From Hyparrhenia diplandra (lineage: Eukaryota > Streptophyta > Magnoliopsida > Poales > Poaceae): a DNA stretch of 64,000 nt. The stretch spans positions 62,001-126,000 of the forward strand of contig JADLZK010008568.1 of assembly GCA_015847255.1 (NCBI GenBank). The letters run 5' to 3'. The notes under the pieces were generated by a model. That model did not search any database and had not been told where the DNA came from. It worked only from the letters and a program-made list of their open reading frames with translations. This document shows, one piece after another, positions 1 through 10,677 of this stretch. Every line of letters starts with the position of its first letter. Within the stretch, counting starts at the first letter, position 1. The position numbers were made by a program, and so were the translations under genes.

Positions 1-679
1 AGCGTGTTCCATCATCCATGAGTATCAAAGTTTTTTTTTCTTTTTTTGTGTTGATGTCGGCCCCGTGTTTTCAAGCATCGCATGCCTCTCCACCTGAAAT
101 GGTTAGCAACAAGAATACCCAAAGGTGCATACTAACTTGATAACATGCTCTTGCTTTATTAATAAGAACAAAGGGAAACCCCTTATTTTTAGAACAAGAG
201 AGATTTATTCATTCATCTTTTTTTTCTATGATCCGGGTTATCTCCGGGAGTGCTTTGTTTATGGTCATAAGCTTGACCATGGGAATTCATCTTGCGGCTA
301 CGAATGGTGGTGAAGTTCCCTACTTCACCACTAAGAAGTTAGCGTTACGCTTAAGCTGCAAGGTTAAAGCCATCGTGCCACTACGATATCGACAAAACTT
401 GTGATACACGAAGACATCCACAACCATCCTCTTGAAAAGTTTGTGAGCGAGGATTAAGAGAAGGTTGGGGTCCTCATAGGGGCACGTGGTGAGCAAGACA
501 ACCCTAGAGATCCAAAGAGGTGAGCATGTATCATGAGAAGTTTGAATGAAAACTCGACATGCTCAATAGCGAGGTTCATGCTTGGTCTCAAGAGTTGTTG
601 CCGTGCATGTCCATGGCACTTGAGTTCTTATCCTTTAAAGATATGTCATGAAGAACGAGCGTTGAATCTTGACCATTGT
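1..679 (-). pseudogene. degenerate gag-pol spacer of the Athila/Tat-like element
   Basis: No long frame survives. Short minus-strand stretches around 600-660 read like the acidic linker found between protease and reverse transcriptase in grass Athila/Tat polyproteins. The stretch continues the element to the left window edge. No RT motif is visible, so the catalytic part of pol must lie outside the window. Confidence 0.4.
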
Positions 680-1497
680 CAAGAGTAACGTTTTGTTGGC
701 CAGAGGGACATGACTTGTGTTTGAGTGAGGACGGCGGGGTGTTTTGTTTCACTAAGATGCGAGGGCAACTTAGGTGAATCGAATGGAATTGTGGATTTCG
801 CCTCCTCGAACAGGTTTTGGTTGGGAAGATGCTTCGCCTTTGGGATTTCTAGGTGAGAGGCACAAGCATTCTTTTCCCAACTTCTCATCATGGCTCTCCT
901 CTATAGGTTTTTCATGAAAAATCTTTTTCAAGAGGGTAGCCTATGAGAAGATCAAAGTCGAGGATGGGATAGATATGGAAGTCTAGGTGAACCTCGATTC
1001 CATGAATTTTCATTGGCACGGCCCTAGCAATACCACAACATGCAAAGATGAGTGCGAATTGACCCTTGAAGAGTCTATCGGTCGAGGCTAGCGGCATATT
1101 ACCCAAAAAGGTTTTCCGCAAGATATTGTGACATGATATTCGCCTCTGTTTTGGGGTTGTGTAGGGCATCTAAGGAATTTCCTCGTAATGAACAAGGTAT
1201 GGTCGTGGAAGGTGAAAGAATCCGAATTGCTTCAGAAGAACGTTTCACCTCCATTAACCATTCTTTTGAAGGTTTCATGTTAAAGGAAGATTCCTTAGCT
1301 GGAGCTATGCTCCATTTGCTCCATTCGTGCCATAGAAGGTTCAAGGTTCTCCCATGATCCTCGAATTTGATCGGGAACTCCGAAGGATAAAGCATCCCTT
1401 CCTTCGGTGTTCGTGGTTCGGGTGAGGGCTCAACAGTTGGTTCTATTGGTGATACGTGGTATGGTTCGACTGATGATGGCTCCTCAAAACTTGACAT
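680..1497 (-). pseudogene. gag C-terminal / aspartic-protease-like segment, frameshifted
   Basis: Two overlapping minus frames (1099-1497 and 912-1169) together read through a segment typical of grass Athila/Tat polyproteins. It contains DALHNPKTEANIMS followed by a retropepsin-like fold region with IARAVPMKIHG, VHLDFHIYPILDFDLLIGYPL in two parts. The frame changes near 1130, and a third frame (679-891) carries the downstream linker. In the family this region processes the gag-pol polyprotein. I see no clear DTG/DSG catalytic triad here, in keeping with decay or with the divergent proteases of this lineage. There is no independent start codon because it was part of a larger polyprotein. Confidence 0.6.
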
Positions 1498-1504
1498 GCC
1501 CTTG

Positions 1505-2142
1505 TTATGGAGGGGAGTAGGTTCTACAACGGGAGAAGCATGCTTCTCTAGGATGTGATCTAGGATTTTCCTCCTGTTCCGTTGTAGTTTTGCGTGAAAA
1601 CGACCCTCCGGCGGTCATGTCAAGGCATAGGGCAGCATCTATGTCAAGACCCGAACAAAAGATATGCAAAAGCACACTATCGGGTAGTGACAAGTCCGGG
1701 CTAGCATGTATTAACATTGTAAACCTGGCCCGGGCTGCACCTATGGACTCCATCTCGTCTGCTTTCGAAACCGAGGATTGTCCTTGGTAGGGTGTTGATG
1801 GGGAAAAATGCTAGACGTAAATTGTCTTTGAGTTCTTTCCAATCCCCATTCAAACTTCCCACGACATTCGTGTACCATTGTTACGCTCTCCCTAAGAGGA
1901 AAAACGGAAACAACGTCCACATGATATTTTTCTTGTGTCATGCCAGGAATGCTTAGGCATGCACATATCTCCTCGAAATCTTGGAGGTGGCTACATGGGT
2001 TTTGGTGTGGTAGCCAGGAGAAGGGGTTTGCCCGAACAATGGATTTTAAATACGGATGGAGTTCATAGCCGGATGAAAGTATTGGTTTTAAAAAAGATTG
2101 TGGCTCTATGAACTCCTCCGTTGAAGCCGGAAGGATTTTCAA
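1505..2142 (-). pseudogene. retrotransposon gag (capsid-like) domain, frameshifted
   Basis: Minus frames 1741-2142 and 1505-1753 encode a typical plant gypsy gag. The first has FLKPILSSGYELHPYLKS, then SHLQDFEEICACLSIPGM. The second continues with ESIGAARARFTMLIHASPDL, DSVLLHIFCSGLDIDAALCL and MTAGGSF. In this family gag forms the virus-like particle that packages element RNA. Frame changes at about 1745 and 1850 break it. It lies directly downstream, on the minus strand, of the PBS and 5' LTR, as expected for gag. The N-terminal start lies near 2140-2370 but cannot be set because the frame is damaged. Confidence 0.7.
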
Positions 2143-2250
2143 AATGATTGGGCTTCATTTTCGAAAAAGAAAAAGAAATAACTATTTTGATTTTTTTTAA
2201 AGGATAGATACGAGGACTCACTAAGTTCGAAGATAATAGCAACCGTTCCC

Positions 2251-2262
2251 AACAACGGCGCC
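2251..2262 (-). promoter_or_regulatory. primer binding site (tRNA-Asp type)
   Basis: The minus strand reads GGCGCCGTTGTT, eight bases downstream of the 5' LTR end. Grass Athila and some Tat-related elements use a PBS starting TGGCGCCGTTGC, complementary to the 3' end of tRNA-Asp. The match here is good but not perfect, and the leading T is changed. It fixes the orientation of the element as minus. Confidence 0.65.
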
Positions 2263-2270
2263 TTAAAGCT

Positions 2271-3925
2271 TGTTGACGTTTCTTAACGCACACAGATAAA
2301 TCCCAAGCGCGCAAGGTAATTGTCGTTGTAGCTTTCACCCGAAAATATTGAGGTATCGTATTTTCCACAGGAACGGAGGTACTCTCTCCTAACTAGTTCG
2401 CCCAAGGACACACACGACCAAAGATGGGGAGGATTAGCGAGAAGGATTCATACACCTTTAAGGTCTATGGTTAGCCGGTCTCGAGCTACTTGTTGTTCGG
2501 GCACGGGCCCACGCCCAAAGAACAGATTTGTCAGGCAATTAGCACTGCGCGCCACACCCGAGCGTGGGGGATTTCAAGGGACGGACAAGGCTTGTCACGA
2601 CCAACCCGCCTACCCCCTCAACCGTGGGATGTGCCACAAAAGATAGAAAACCGCTAGCCCAAACACCACGTCTACGCTAGTGATTATCACCGGTGTTTGC
2701 GGGTTCCCGGTCAAAGGGTTCCACCACTAGAGTTCCGCCTCGAAGGAACGATTATCAATCCCGCAAACAAGTAGATAAATCATGGATAAACAAAAGACAA
2801 GTAAAGATTATCGAGAACCGTGGAAGCTTTACTTAGCCAAGATCCCGTTAAGGAGCCAAGTCCGAATCCACCGAGGTACAAGGTTGGGGAGACACCGACA
2901 AGTCCGGCGCTTCCCCGCTCTCGACCCTTCACATCTCTCCTCCGCCGAGCTCTCTACTACTAATGAGGGCCTAAGCCCATTGGAGTGAAGGGGTAGAGTA
3001 GAGGGGAGAGCTCTCTTAGAGGAGAGGGAGAGACTCTTCCTTGGAATGGTGTGTGTGTTGAATGAGGGGAGAGAGCCTCCTTTATAGGTAGAGGAGAGGG
3101 GCTCTTTGGAAGATGGCCATCCCCACATGGAAGGAGCAAAACCGACCTTGGAACACCTTCCTAATCAGCCCAAACCGACCAACCAACGTCGGCAACACAC
3201 TTTTTGGAAAGTAATGAACCGCCTCGAGAAGGATGGGCCCGGACCGCCTCCAGACGGGTGCGCGCGCACCCAAAGGTGCGGGCGCACCAGGATCAGGCCC
3301 GTTTTGGCTGAAACTTTACAGGAGTGCGTGGGCCTCGGAGTAAGCTTCGTTTTGACTATTAGATCACCGAAATCCGATTTCGTATGAGAAAGTTATGCCC
3401 AAAATACTAAACCCATGTCCTGCGGCCCAGTATGATTTCATGTTGGATTTGGGCCTCGACTTCTTGGGCTTGTTTTATGGATTTCTTCACCGGCCACACA
3501 TTGAACTGTACTCCTATGCACTTAATGTACCACCTCGCCAAGGTTGGGCTGATTCGGCACCAAAGTGGGTGCGGGCGCACCTTAGGGTGCTTGGCAGCGG
3601 CCCCGCTCTACTCAGTGAGCTCGGGCTTTGGTAGGTGGGCTGTGTTGAGTCTCAAAAGTCATGCCACGCCATTTGCTTGGTTTGGTTTGCATCGTGTTGG
3701 ACTCATTTCCATTGGGGTGAAGGATGTTCTGAAGTATGCTTTCCCAAAAGGCACATTTTGTGCCTTTTTCACCTGTTTCTTATATAAATCTGCACAATAA
3801 TAAATTGGACACTACAAGTGGAAATATGTGAGTTATAAATGTATATGAGTATGATAATGTATAGTTTCACCCCCTTTATGGTAGTAAGTTGCCGGGAAAA
3901 AATATGTCGTTGGTGATCGTCAACA
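2271..3925 (-). repeat. 5' LTR of the Athila/Tat-like element
   Basis: A 1655-bp LTR with inverted ends TGTTGACG at 2271 and CGTCAACA at 3925. Its inner end abuts the PBS and its outer end abuts Tat reverse-transcriptase coding sequence. The bases right after it (3926-3930, CTTAC) should be the 5-bp target duplication, but its partner is outside the window. Plus-strand ORFs inside (3106-3387, 3432-3800) are chance frames. The U5 end resembles that of the non-coding element at 12935-20467, suggesting related families. Confidence 0.75.
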
Positions 3926-4082
3926 CTTACAAGAAACCTTCGTCAACCTCAAGAAGTCGGGCCTTAGGTTAAACCCCGAAAAGTGTGTCTTTGGAGTCAC
4001 CAAGGCGAAGGTCCTCGGATACATAGTCAGCTCCGAAGGAGTTAAAGCAAACCCAGAAAAAGCAAAGGAAACGCTGGAACAA
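3926..4082 (+). pseudogene. reverse transcriptase fragment (Tat-type)
   Basis: The plus-strand translation reads LQETFVNLKKSGLRLNPEKC, then VFGVTKAKVLGYIVSSEGVK and ANPEKAKE. This is the segment just after the catalytic YVDD box in Ty3/gypsy RT. The fragment begins where the upstream LTR insertion ends and stops at about 4070-4083, where it is fused directly to integrase sequence. RNase H and most of integrase are therefore deleted. It was part of the polymerase that copies element RNA to DNA and is non-functional here. Confidence 0.75.
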
Positions 4083-4380
4083 ACAAGGCTAGAGGCTGTG
4101 GAGAACATACAAAAGTACCAAGCGGAGACCAAGAAATGGAGGGATAGCAAGGTCCGCAAAAAGGACATCGGGGACGGAGATCTCGTGCTCAAGCGAAAGC
4201 CGAGCGCTTCAACGGTAGGGAAATTGCAAGCAAAATGGGATGGTCCATTTATCGCAAAGGCGGCAAGGCGGGGAGCCTTCCGTCTAATGGGACGAGCAAG
4301 GCAACATCTCCGACCACACATGGAAGGTGGACAACTTGCGCCAAATATCATATGTAAGACCACCTCCCGCAGAATATAAG
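4083..4380 (+). pseudogene. integrase C-terminal fragment (Tat-type)
   Basis: The reading frame, open from 4098 to 4379, contains ENIQKYQAETKKWRDSKVRK, DIGDGDLVLKRKPSAS and VGKLQAKWDGPFIAKAARRG. This is the GPF/Y-type C-terminal region typical of Tat-lineage integrases. The HHCC and DDE parts are missing, lost in a deletion joining RT to this segment near 4075-4085. The last residues go out of frame relative to the usual ending. Downstream there is no further pol, as expected at the end of the polyprotein. Confidence 0.7.
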
Positions 4381-6250
4381 TGGAGGCCGGTCACTATTTC
4401 ACTTTCCTGCAAAGTAGCATTAGATTTTTACAAGCATTTCAACGAAGGCCTTGCACTCTTTTCCTCACAGGGGAACTCCTAGCGGAGGTGAGGTTTTTAA
4501 TGAGGCAAGACCAATGTAAAACCCTCTGAAATATAAAGAGGATGTTTCCCGAAAAAGAAAAGAGAACAAGTCGAAAGTGACTAGCAACGAAGTCACGTAA
4601 TTCGACAACCACGACAAAATTACCAAGAGGACATTCTTAGAGGCAGGCGCGGAGACTACGACCTAAAAATGACCTCCTAAGACCAACGAGAGGGTCTCCA
4701 AAATCCCCGGAAAAAGTCCTACCGAAGCGTAGGCACCGAGGTGGCACAACGGCATGTGTCCAAAATCGAAAGGCTGAAAAGAGACCTGTCCATTTCAGGC
4801 ATCAGCAAACACCTCCGCCAAAGCAAAGGCAACAGGGGATGACAAGTATAAAAATACATTACACTTAATATATTATTCCTTTTCTTTGTTACAGAATCGA
4901 CAAACTACACAGTCCTGGACATTGTGCTTTGTTCAAAACATAAACATCTCCGCAGAAGATGGTACAGTGGTAGCGGAAAAGCAAAAAATAGATCAAGACA
5001 TCAAACAACCCTGCACTAGGCAAATGGACACATGCCGTGAGGAGGCGAAATCTCCACTTTGTTCACACGCATACATTTGGCGCCCAAAGATCGCACCATC
5101 TAGCGAAGATGGTACAGTGAGTCGCCTTGATACACGGCAAGGCGAAGGACGTGATCAACACCACCGTAGGGCAACGCGACTTCACGCCGCGACCATAACA
5201 AAGCCTCCGCCCGTCGGCCGAGCGTCCTCGCGCAGATCGCAGAACCGCCATAGAAGTCTTCCGCCAAACCAAACCTCCGCTAGTTAGAAGCAAAGCAGGC
5301 CCGAAGATGCTCTAGTGGAGGTTTGGCGGGAAGGGCAGACCACAAAAATGGCCAAAACTCATCGGCAAGAATTAATAGCCCGTGCCTTTTTTAGTCGAGC
5401 TTCCGACCAACGAATAGGAGGACAGATGATTAGACATCCTACACCACCGCTTACGAACCCTCACACGGTTTCAAAACTTAGCTATCTAAGCCTCCACTAG
5501 ATTGGCCCATAGTATCATGAGTTGCTAGGAGGGGGGAGGAAAACGGTTGGGTTATATACTAACCCGGCAAACCTAACCTACCTACCAAAGGACAATATCA
5601 ATAAGTTCTCATAATGACGTCGACCCTATAAAAAACAAACGCCACCCCCCACCCCCCCAATCAATCGGCGCCTCACAAACCCCAAACACCAAGCGGCTAG
5701 GAGGGACGAAAAAGAAGCAACATGAGCGCGGACGTTAACCTCGGCTTACCTAATGGAGCATACGTAGAAACCGTGTAAGAAATCGTAATGATCTCAGCAT
5801 TTGGAGAACCTCGGCGGGGGAGACCGCGTAAGAATTCGTAACATCCCCCTCGAGATCGGGACGGATGCAAAGCATCCAAATGCGAGATCCTCGCCGAAGA
5901 CCCGCGAAGTGAAGCGACTAATTGCGCTTCCCACATGTGTAGCGGAGGCCCGAGCACTTCCAAACACTCCTCCACGCGAGTACTTCGCAGCGGAAGGGGA
6001 CAAATTGGCGCCTCAAACAAATGACTACCTCATTTGTCAAATCCACAAGCGAAGGCCTATACCAAATATTAACACGGTATTGTAAAAGGACCGAATAATG
6101 TAAACGAACAACGAGTCAAGTGTAACACAACAAGTCTCGTTTTATTAATAAAGACCTTCGCATTACACAAACATAGAAGGAAACTGAAATAAAAACTAGT
6201 CAAACCCAAGCGGAGGCCCTTCCGTGCCATCGAGTTTGTAAACGTCATCC
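4381..6250 (+). other. post-pol non-coding tract of the Tat element
   Basis: There is no convincing gene. The tract is rich in GCGGAGG-type words and contains a phrase, GAAGATGGTACAGTG, twice (about 4958 and 5107). This kind of non-coding stretch between pol and the antisense ORF is usual for Tat elements. Plus ORF 4886-5287 only spans the short repeats and matches nothing I recognise. An AATAAA-like run occurs at 6145-6152. Confidence 0.4.
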
Positions 6251-6255
6251 GTGCG

Positions 6256-9252
6256 TGTCATACCCGGTTTTAAGAACAAAACAGATACACACCATATGTG
6301 AGCCTGGGAAGTCAAATCTCACATATAGTTACAATTAAAGGAAATATCAAAACATAATGCTTAATATATAACGAACTTAATACAAGAAAATAACCTCAAA
6401 GCGCGAACAACGGAAAGACTCTCCGATCTTGGGATGAAGCCTCCACGCCACAGGGACAAACTAACTGGTTGATCACAAGCCTGACTCCTTCAAAACTCTA
6501 GTAATCTTGCAATCTACCTGGTTTGAGTGGGAAATTGCAAGGGTGAGTCCATGTCGAACTCAAAGCAAATATAACATGGGGTTATGAAGCTCAAAAGGCT
6601 AGACACTTTGGTTTAAGCTGCGGTTAGCATTTTAGTAGGTCAAATTTTATCATTAATTAAACAAGAAGTTATGCTTAAGCCCCAAATATTCCCACATCAT
6701 AGTTAAGAGCAAGTCACAAGTCTCCATCATCATCTTCAACATCATCATCGTAGTCACCATCAACTTAAATCCATGTTTCAGCACCAACTCTATTCCCTCA
6801 GTTTTCCGGGCCGCTCGTGACCGTGAGCACGGCGATATATCGGTTTGATCAAACTCTGCAGCAGAGGTGTACACTTTCATCGTGAGTCATGATTCTCAAA
6901 TGCATGGGTTTGCAAGGCCCAATACACCAAGAATCATATAAAGCCTTTCAATGGTTCTCCTAAAATGTCAACGCCGCTAGGATTCAATGGTTATTCTCAG
7001 GATCCTACCCGCAACGCGGGTTTCCCACGATCGACCTTCCCCATTTGCGCCACAACGAGGGTAACCACGACAAGATAGGAAAGGTCCATTGACCGACTAA
7101 AGTCGAGCCATATAACCCCCACGGCTATCTTGTAAGTCCCGGCTTTTGCCAAAGGATAAGTCCTTATGGAGGGCCAAGAGTACCATGAAGAAGCATGAAC
7201 TCTCACCCTATGGTCTAGGTTGGTAAACACCATCTCATATAACCCATTGTGTATATATGTCATAGTCATCATTAGATCATGTTTATATAAAGTTGAGCAC
7301 TAGCAATATACTACCCATATGCAAGCATTCCCATAGGCGACAAGGTACAAGATAACAATAACTATGTTATAATCTCTAAGTTTGTCAAGGTGGACACATG
7401 CATATGAATCATGGTTATAAAGTGTATAGGTAACAAGGATAGTCCCATGCTATACTTGCCTTTTAAGTAAAGATCCTTCTTCACGACCAAAGCTTCAAAG
7501 AATTCCTTGACCACTGCTTCTTGATCACCACGTAAAGCTCACCGACTATATCGATCGTCACGCAGCAACATACAATCATCCATGCAATCATACACGATGC
7601 AAACAAAAGAGATACTATGAGAACAGTACACCAACAGCAAGTAAATAAATTTAAAAGGTTGTAAAGCAAAAGTACGGCGTCACTACGATCACATAGACGC
7701 GAATTTCACTGAAATCGGAGCTAAAACGATGAAGTTATGCACTAAACTAGATTAGCACTAATAAAATAATAAAATAAATACAAACTCGAAATTTAAAAGT
7801 TTGAAAAGTTGATTAACAGTTTCATAAACATGTAGATTATGGAATTACGAATCCAACGCAATTTGAACGGGTCAATTTGGATTTAAAATGAAGAAGATAT
7901 GGACATTTGAATATAATGGCAAACTTGTAAATAGACTGAAGTTGATTTCTGAATTAAAACAAATCAAATTCCTTTATAAATCGGATCTGAGGACCTATAC
8001 GTAAATAACTATAGATCTCAGGGACTCTTAATCAAAACCGACCCCGAAGGGGTATCTTTTGATCTGGGCCGTTGGATCGAGTTTCGACGGCCAGAAACAG
8101 ATCGGGCAAGGGCGGGCGGCGCTCTCGCCGGATAAGTCAGACGCACGGCCGGGCGATCCCGTCCACCAAAATGGACGCGGCCGGTACCGTTCGAAAGAGG
8201 AGAAGACGGGCATCTCACCAATGACGACGGAGAGCTCCGGTGCGGACCGAGGACGGAACGCGACGCGAAAGAGGCGGACGGCTCCCGAACTGCAAAGACG
8301 GCGACGTTCTGTGAGCGATAAAGTGCGAGAAAAATGGGGGCAACTGCACCGGAGAGTTCGTGCGGACAACACGAAGACCGGCAGAGGGCTTACGGGGGCG
8401 TTGACGCGACGAACTCGACGAAATCGACGAGCAGCGGCGCTGCCTAGGGTTACGGCGGCTGTGCTCGGCGAGATGAGATGTCGAGTGCGGGTTCGAGGTC
8501 GCGAGCGAGGGGAAAAGAACGTCGCGACGCCGGCTGCTCGGCTTAAGAAGGCTGACGCGCTGCAGAAAGAAGGAAGGAGCAGCGAGATTTGGAAGGCGCG
8601 CGGCATCAAAGGAAACCGGCCTCCAAGCGCCTGTTCGTGTGCGTGGACGAGACGATACGACGACGGGCGAGACGCGTGCGCTGGTCGTGTGCTCGCGGGT
8701 TCAAGCTGGGCTGGTCGTGGCTGCTAGCTGGAGCCCAACGCGAGGAGGAGGAGGTGCAGCGTTGCAGCTGCTGCACTCTAGTTGGACCGGCCTGAGAACT
8801 GAAACAAAGTCTCGAGGCCTAGAAAATAGAATGGCCATTCGATCCAACCAGCAAGGACAGAGGTGTTCGACTTGGGCTGCCAAGCCGAGAAAATAAATAG
8901 GCCAACGGCCAGGCAATGGAATTGCCACTTCGGGCCAAGGTTCCAGGAAAACAGGCCACGGGCAAGAGAGAAGAAAGAGATTAGAGAGAAAAAGAAAATA
9001 CCTTTTTCTTTTATTTAAATCATTTTCAAATGAACTTTTCAAGGGAAATAAATACCAATTTGATTCAAGCTAAAAACAGTCATCACAATGTAAAATATGC
9101 TCCAGCATGTATGCAACAACATGTCTCTAGACCTCATATTGGATTTTATTTCATAAAAAAAAAATATTATCCTACATTCCAATGCCCATAAAAATTGCTT
9201 AAATAAATCAAATTGCCTATTTCAAAAAACATGCAAAATTTAGGGTGTTACA
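6256..9252 (-). repeat. solo LTR of a chromovirus-type gypsy element with 5-bp target duplication
   Basis: On the minus strand it begins TGTAACACCCTAAATTTTGC and ends AACCGGGTATGACA, typical ends for large grass Tekay-like LTRs. The 5-bp repeat GTGCG flanks it exactly at 6251-6255 and 9253-9257. Only one LTR is present and no internal region, so it is a solo LTR left by LTR-LTR recombination. Its 2997 bp include a GC-rich block (8040-8900) with long but overlapping ORFs on both strands (8059-8727 plus, 8028-8609 minus), which I treat as non-coding U3/R sequence. Confidence 0.85.
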
Positions 9253-9677
9253 GTGCGTCTCCTAAATCAAACAAAACGTCATCATACATTTCATTTACAC
9301 TAGGGTTGGCGAAGGTGTCCTTCCAAAACAGCCATAAATCTCCGTCAACATAAACACCGTCGCGGTAAAAGCACAGTTGGGTTGACATCCCTGCGCAGGC
9401 ACCCCATCAGGAATGTGCGCAGGAATTCATCGGTTTAAACAAAATATTAGACTTTCACTTAAAAACACTCCATCAGTTTTTACAAGCGGAGACTCTTATC
9501 CGCGCAAAAGGGCTCGAGGGACACATAAAAAGAAAAATCTATAACTCTCTACACCTCCGCGCCATCATCTGCATGTGAGTCCCCCTCCGTGCCCGGAGCC
9601 TGCGGCGGAGTAGTGTCCCGCCGAGCATCCTCCACAGCTTCAACTCGCGGAGCAGGAGCCTCCGCCGGCGCACCACT

Positions 9678-9759
9678 CTGACAAACAAACGTCATCACAC
9701 ACTGGCAAACAAAACAAAAAATATCAAGCAAAAAACTTGCTTTTGAACAACAAACTCAC
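9678..9759 (-). other. predicted 82-bp spliceosomal intron in the antisense gene
   Basis: On the minus strand the exon ends CAG and the intron starts GTGAGT. It is T-rich and ends in TTTGTTTGTCAG before AGTGGTGCGC. AT-rich intron and GC-rich exons are the usual grass contrast. It joins the segment ending at 9760 to the last coding exon. Confidence 0.55.
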
Positions 9760-10577
9760 CTGAAAAAGAGAGCGAGCAAGGGACGCCGCCTCCTCGCCCA
9801 TGGACCGCCCAGAATTTCTTCATAAACGAGCCCACGAACCTTAGCGCATCGCCGCCAAGTTCCGCCGGGCTCGACGGGTGATGGGTCTCCCTCACGCGAC
9901 GGACGCCGCCTACGCCGCCACACCCCTCTTTGCAAAGGATGCGGACAACACTCGGACGCCGCGGCCCGGGCACCAAAGTCGAAACGCCTTGGAGTACGCC
10001 GGGAGCTTCGCGATGTTCCTCGCCATCCAAGACAAAACTCCGCGCTCCCGCCATCCGTAGGAAAAGGCGTGGTCACCGCCCCACAGAGGTAATGGCCTCA
10101 GCGTAGGCATGGGCAACAAGTACAGGGACGCATAAATGCTGTCCAATTGCCTCTGTCGCTCGAAGGCGAGCACAGGAAGAGACAAGGCTAGCGTTGGCCT
10201 CCTCAAGCTTCGCCTCAACATCGCGCGAGCCTTCTCGGCCACCTCGGCGCGGCGACTAGCGTAGCGTCTTGGGCCGCCTTCGCCCCTCAACCTCACTCTT
10301 GCGCAGACTCCCGCTCTTTAGCCAACGCCGCCTCCAACGGCGACTTCTCCTCAGCCCAAGCCAAGACCTTCGTCTTCAAGTCCACACGAGAATCTTGTCG
10401 CGGCGCAACAAGCTCTGGTGAACTTTAGAGCGCACGCACTCGGGCTAGTGGTCATCCGCACAAGAAAACATTAGACCTCCGCTACCTAGTCAAAAAGGAA
10501 ACAAAACTTGGTTAAACCATCCACGTACCGAAAGACTCGGTCTATCGCCTTGTTGAAGACCTCGTACACATCCCCTT

Positions 10578-10677
10578 CTGAAAAATATTTGCAAATAGAA
10601 TCTAATCAGAAGTCTAAGTACGCTCATAAGCGACACAGAAATGAAGCATAGCGGAGTAACCAAACAAAAATACTTAC
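10578..10677 (-). other. predicted 100-bp spliceosomal intron in the antisense gene
   Basis: The minus strand shows donor GTAAGTATTTTTG and acceptor CAAATATTTTTCAG around a T-rich interior. It supports the view that the antisense transcript is a normal spliced pol II mRNA and not chance ORFs. Confidence 0.5.

Larger units (their letters stand above)
1..3925 (-). mobile_element. Ty3/gypsy LTR retrotransposon (Athila/Tat-like), 5' part only
   Basis: Read on the minus strand the order is 5' LTR (2271-3925), a tRNA-Asp-type primer binding site (2251-2262), gag (1505-2142) and a protease-like region (912-1497). The rest of pol and the 3' LTR lie left of the window. The LTR termini TGTTGACG and CGTCAACA mark the element edge. 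To the right, sequence encoding a Tat-type reverse transcriptase resumes at 3926, so this element was inserted into another retrotransposon. All reading frames are interrupted, so the copy is dead. Family placement rests on protein similarity and PBS type and is an inference. Confidence 0.8.

Noticed and set aside
4886..5287. 133-aa plus ORF after the Tat integrase fragment
   Set aside because: The repeated SAEDGTV/SSEDGTV phrases come from a short DNA repeat, not a protein domain.
8028..8896. ORFs of 193 aa (minus) and 222 aa (plus)
   Set aside because: Mutually overlapping frames in the GC-rich block of the solo LTR, with no recognisable protein features.
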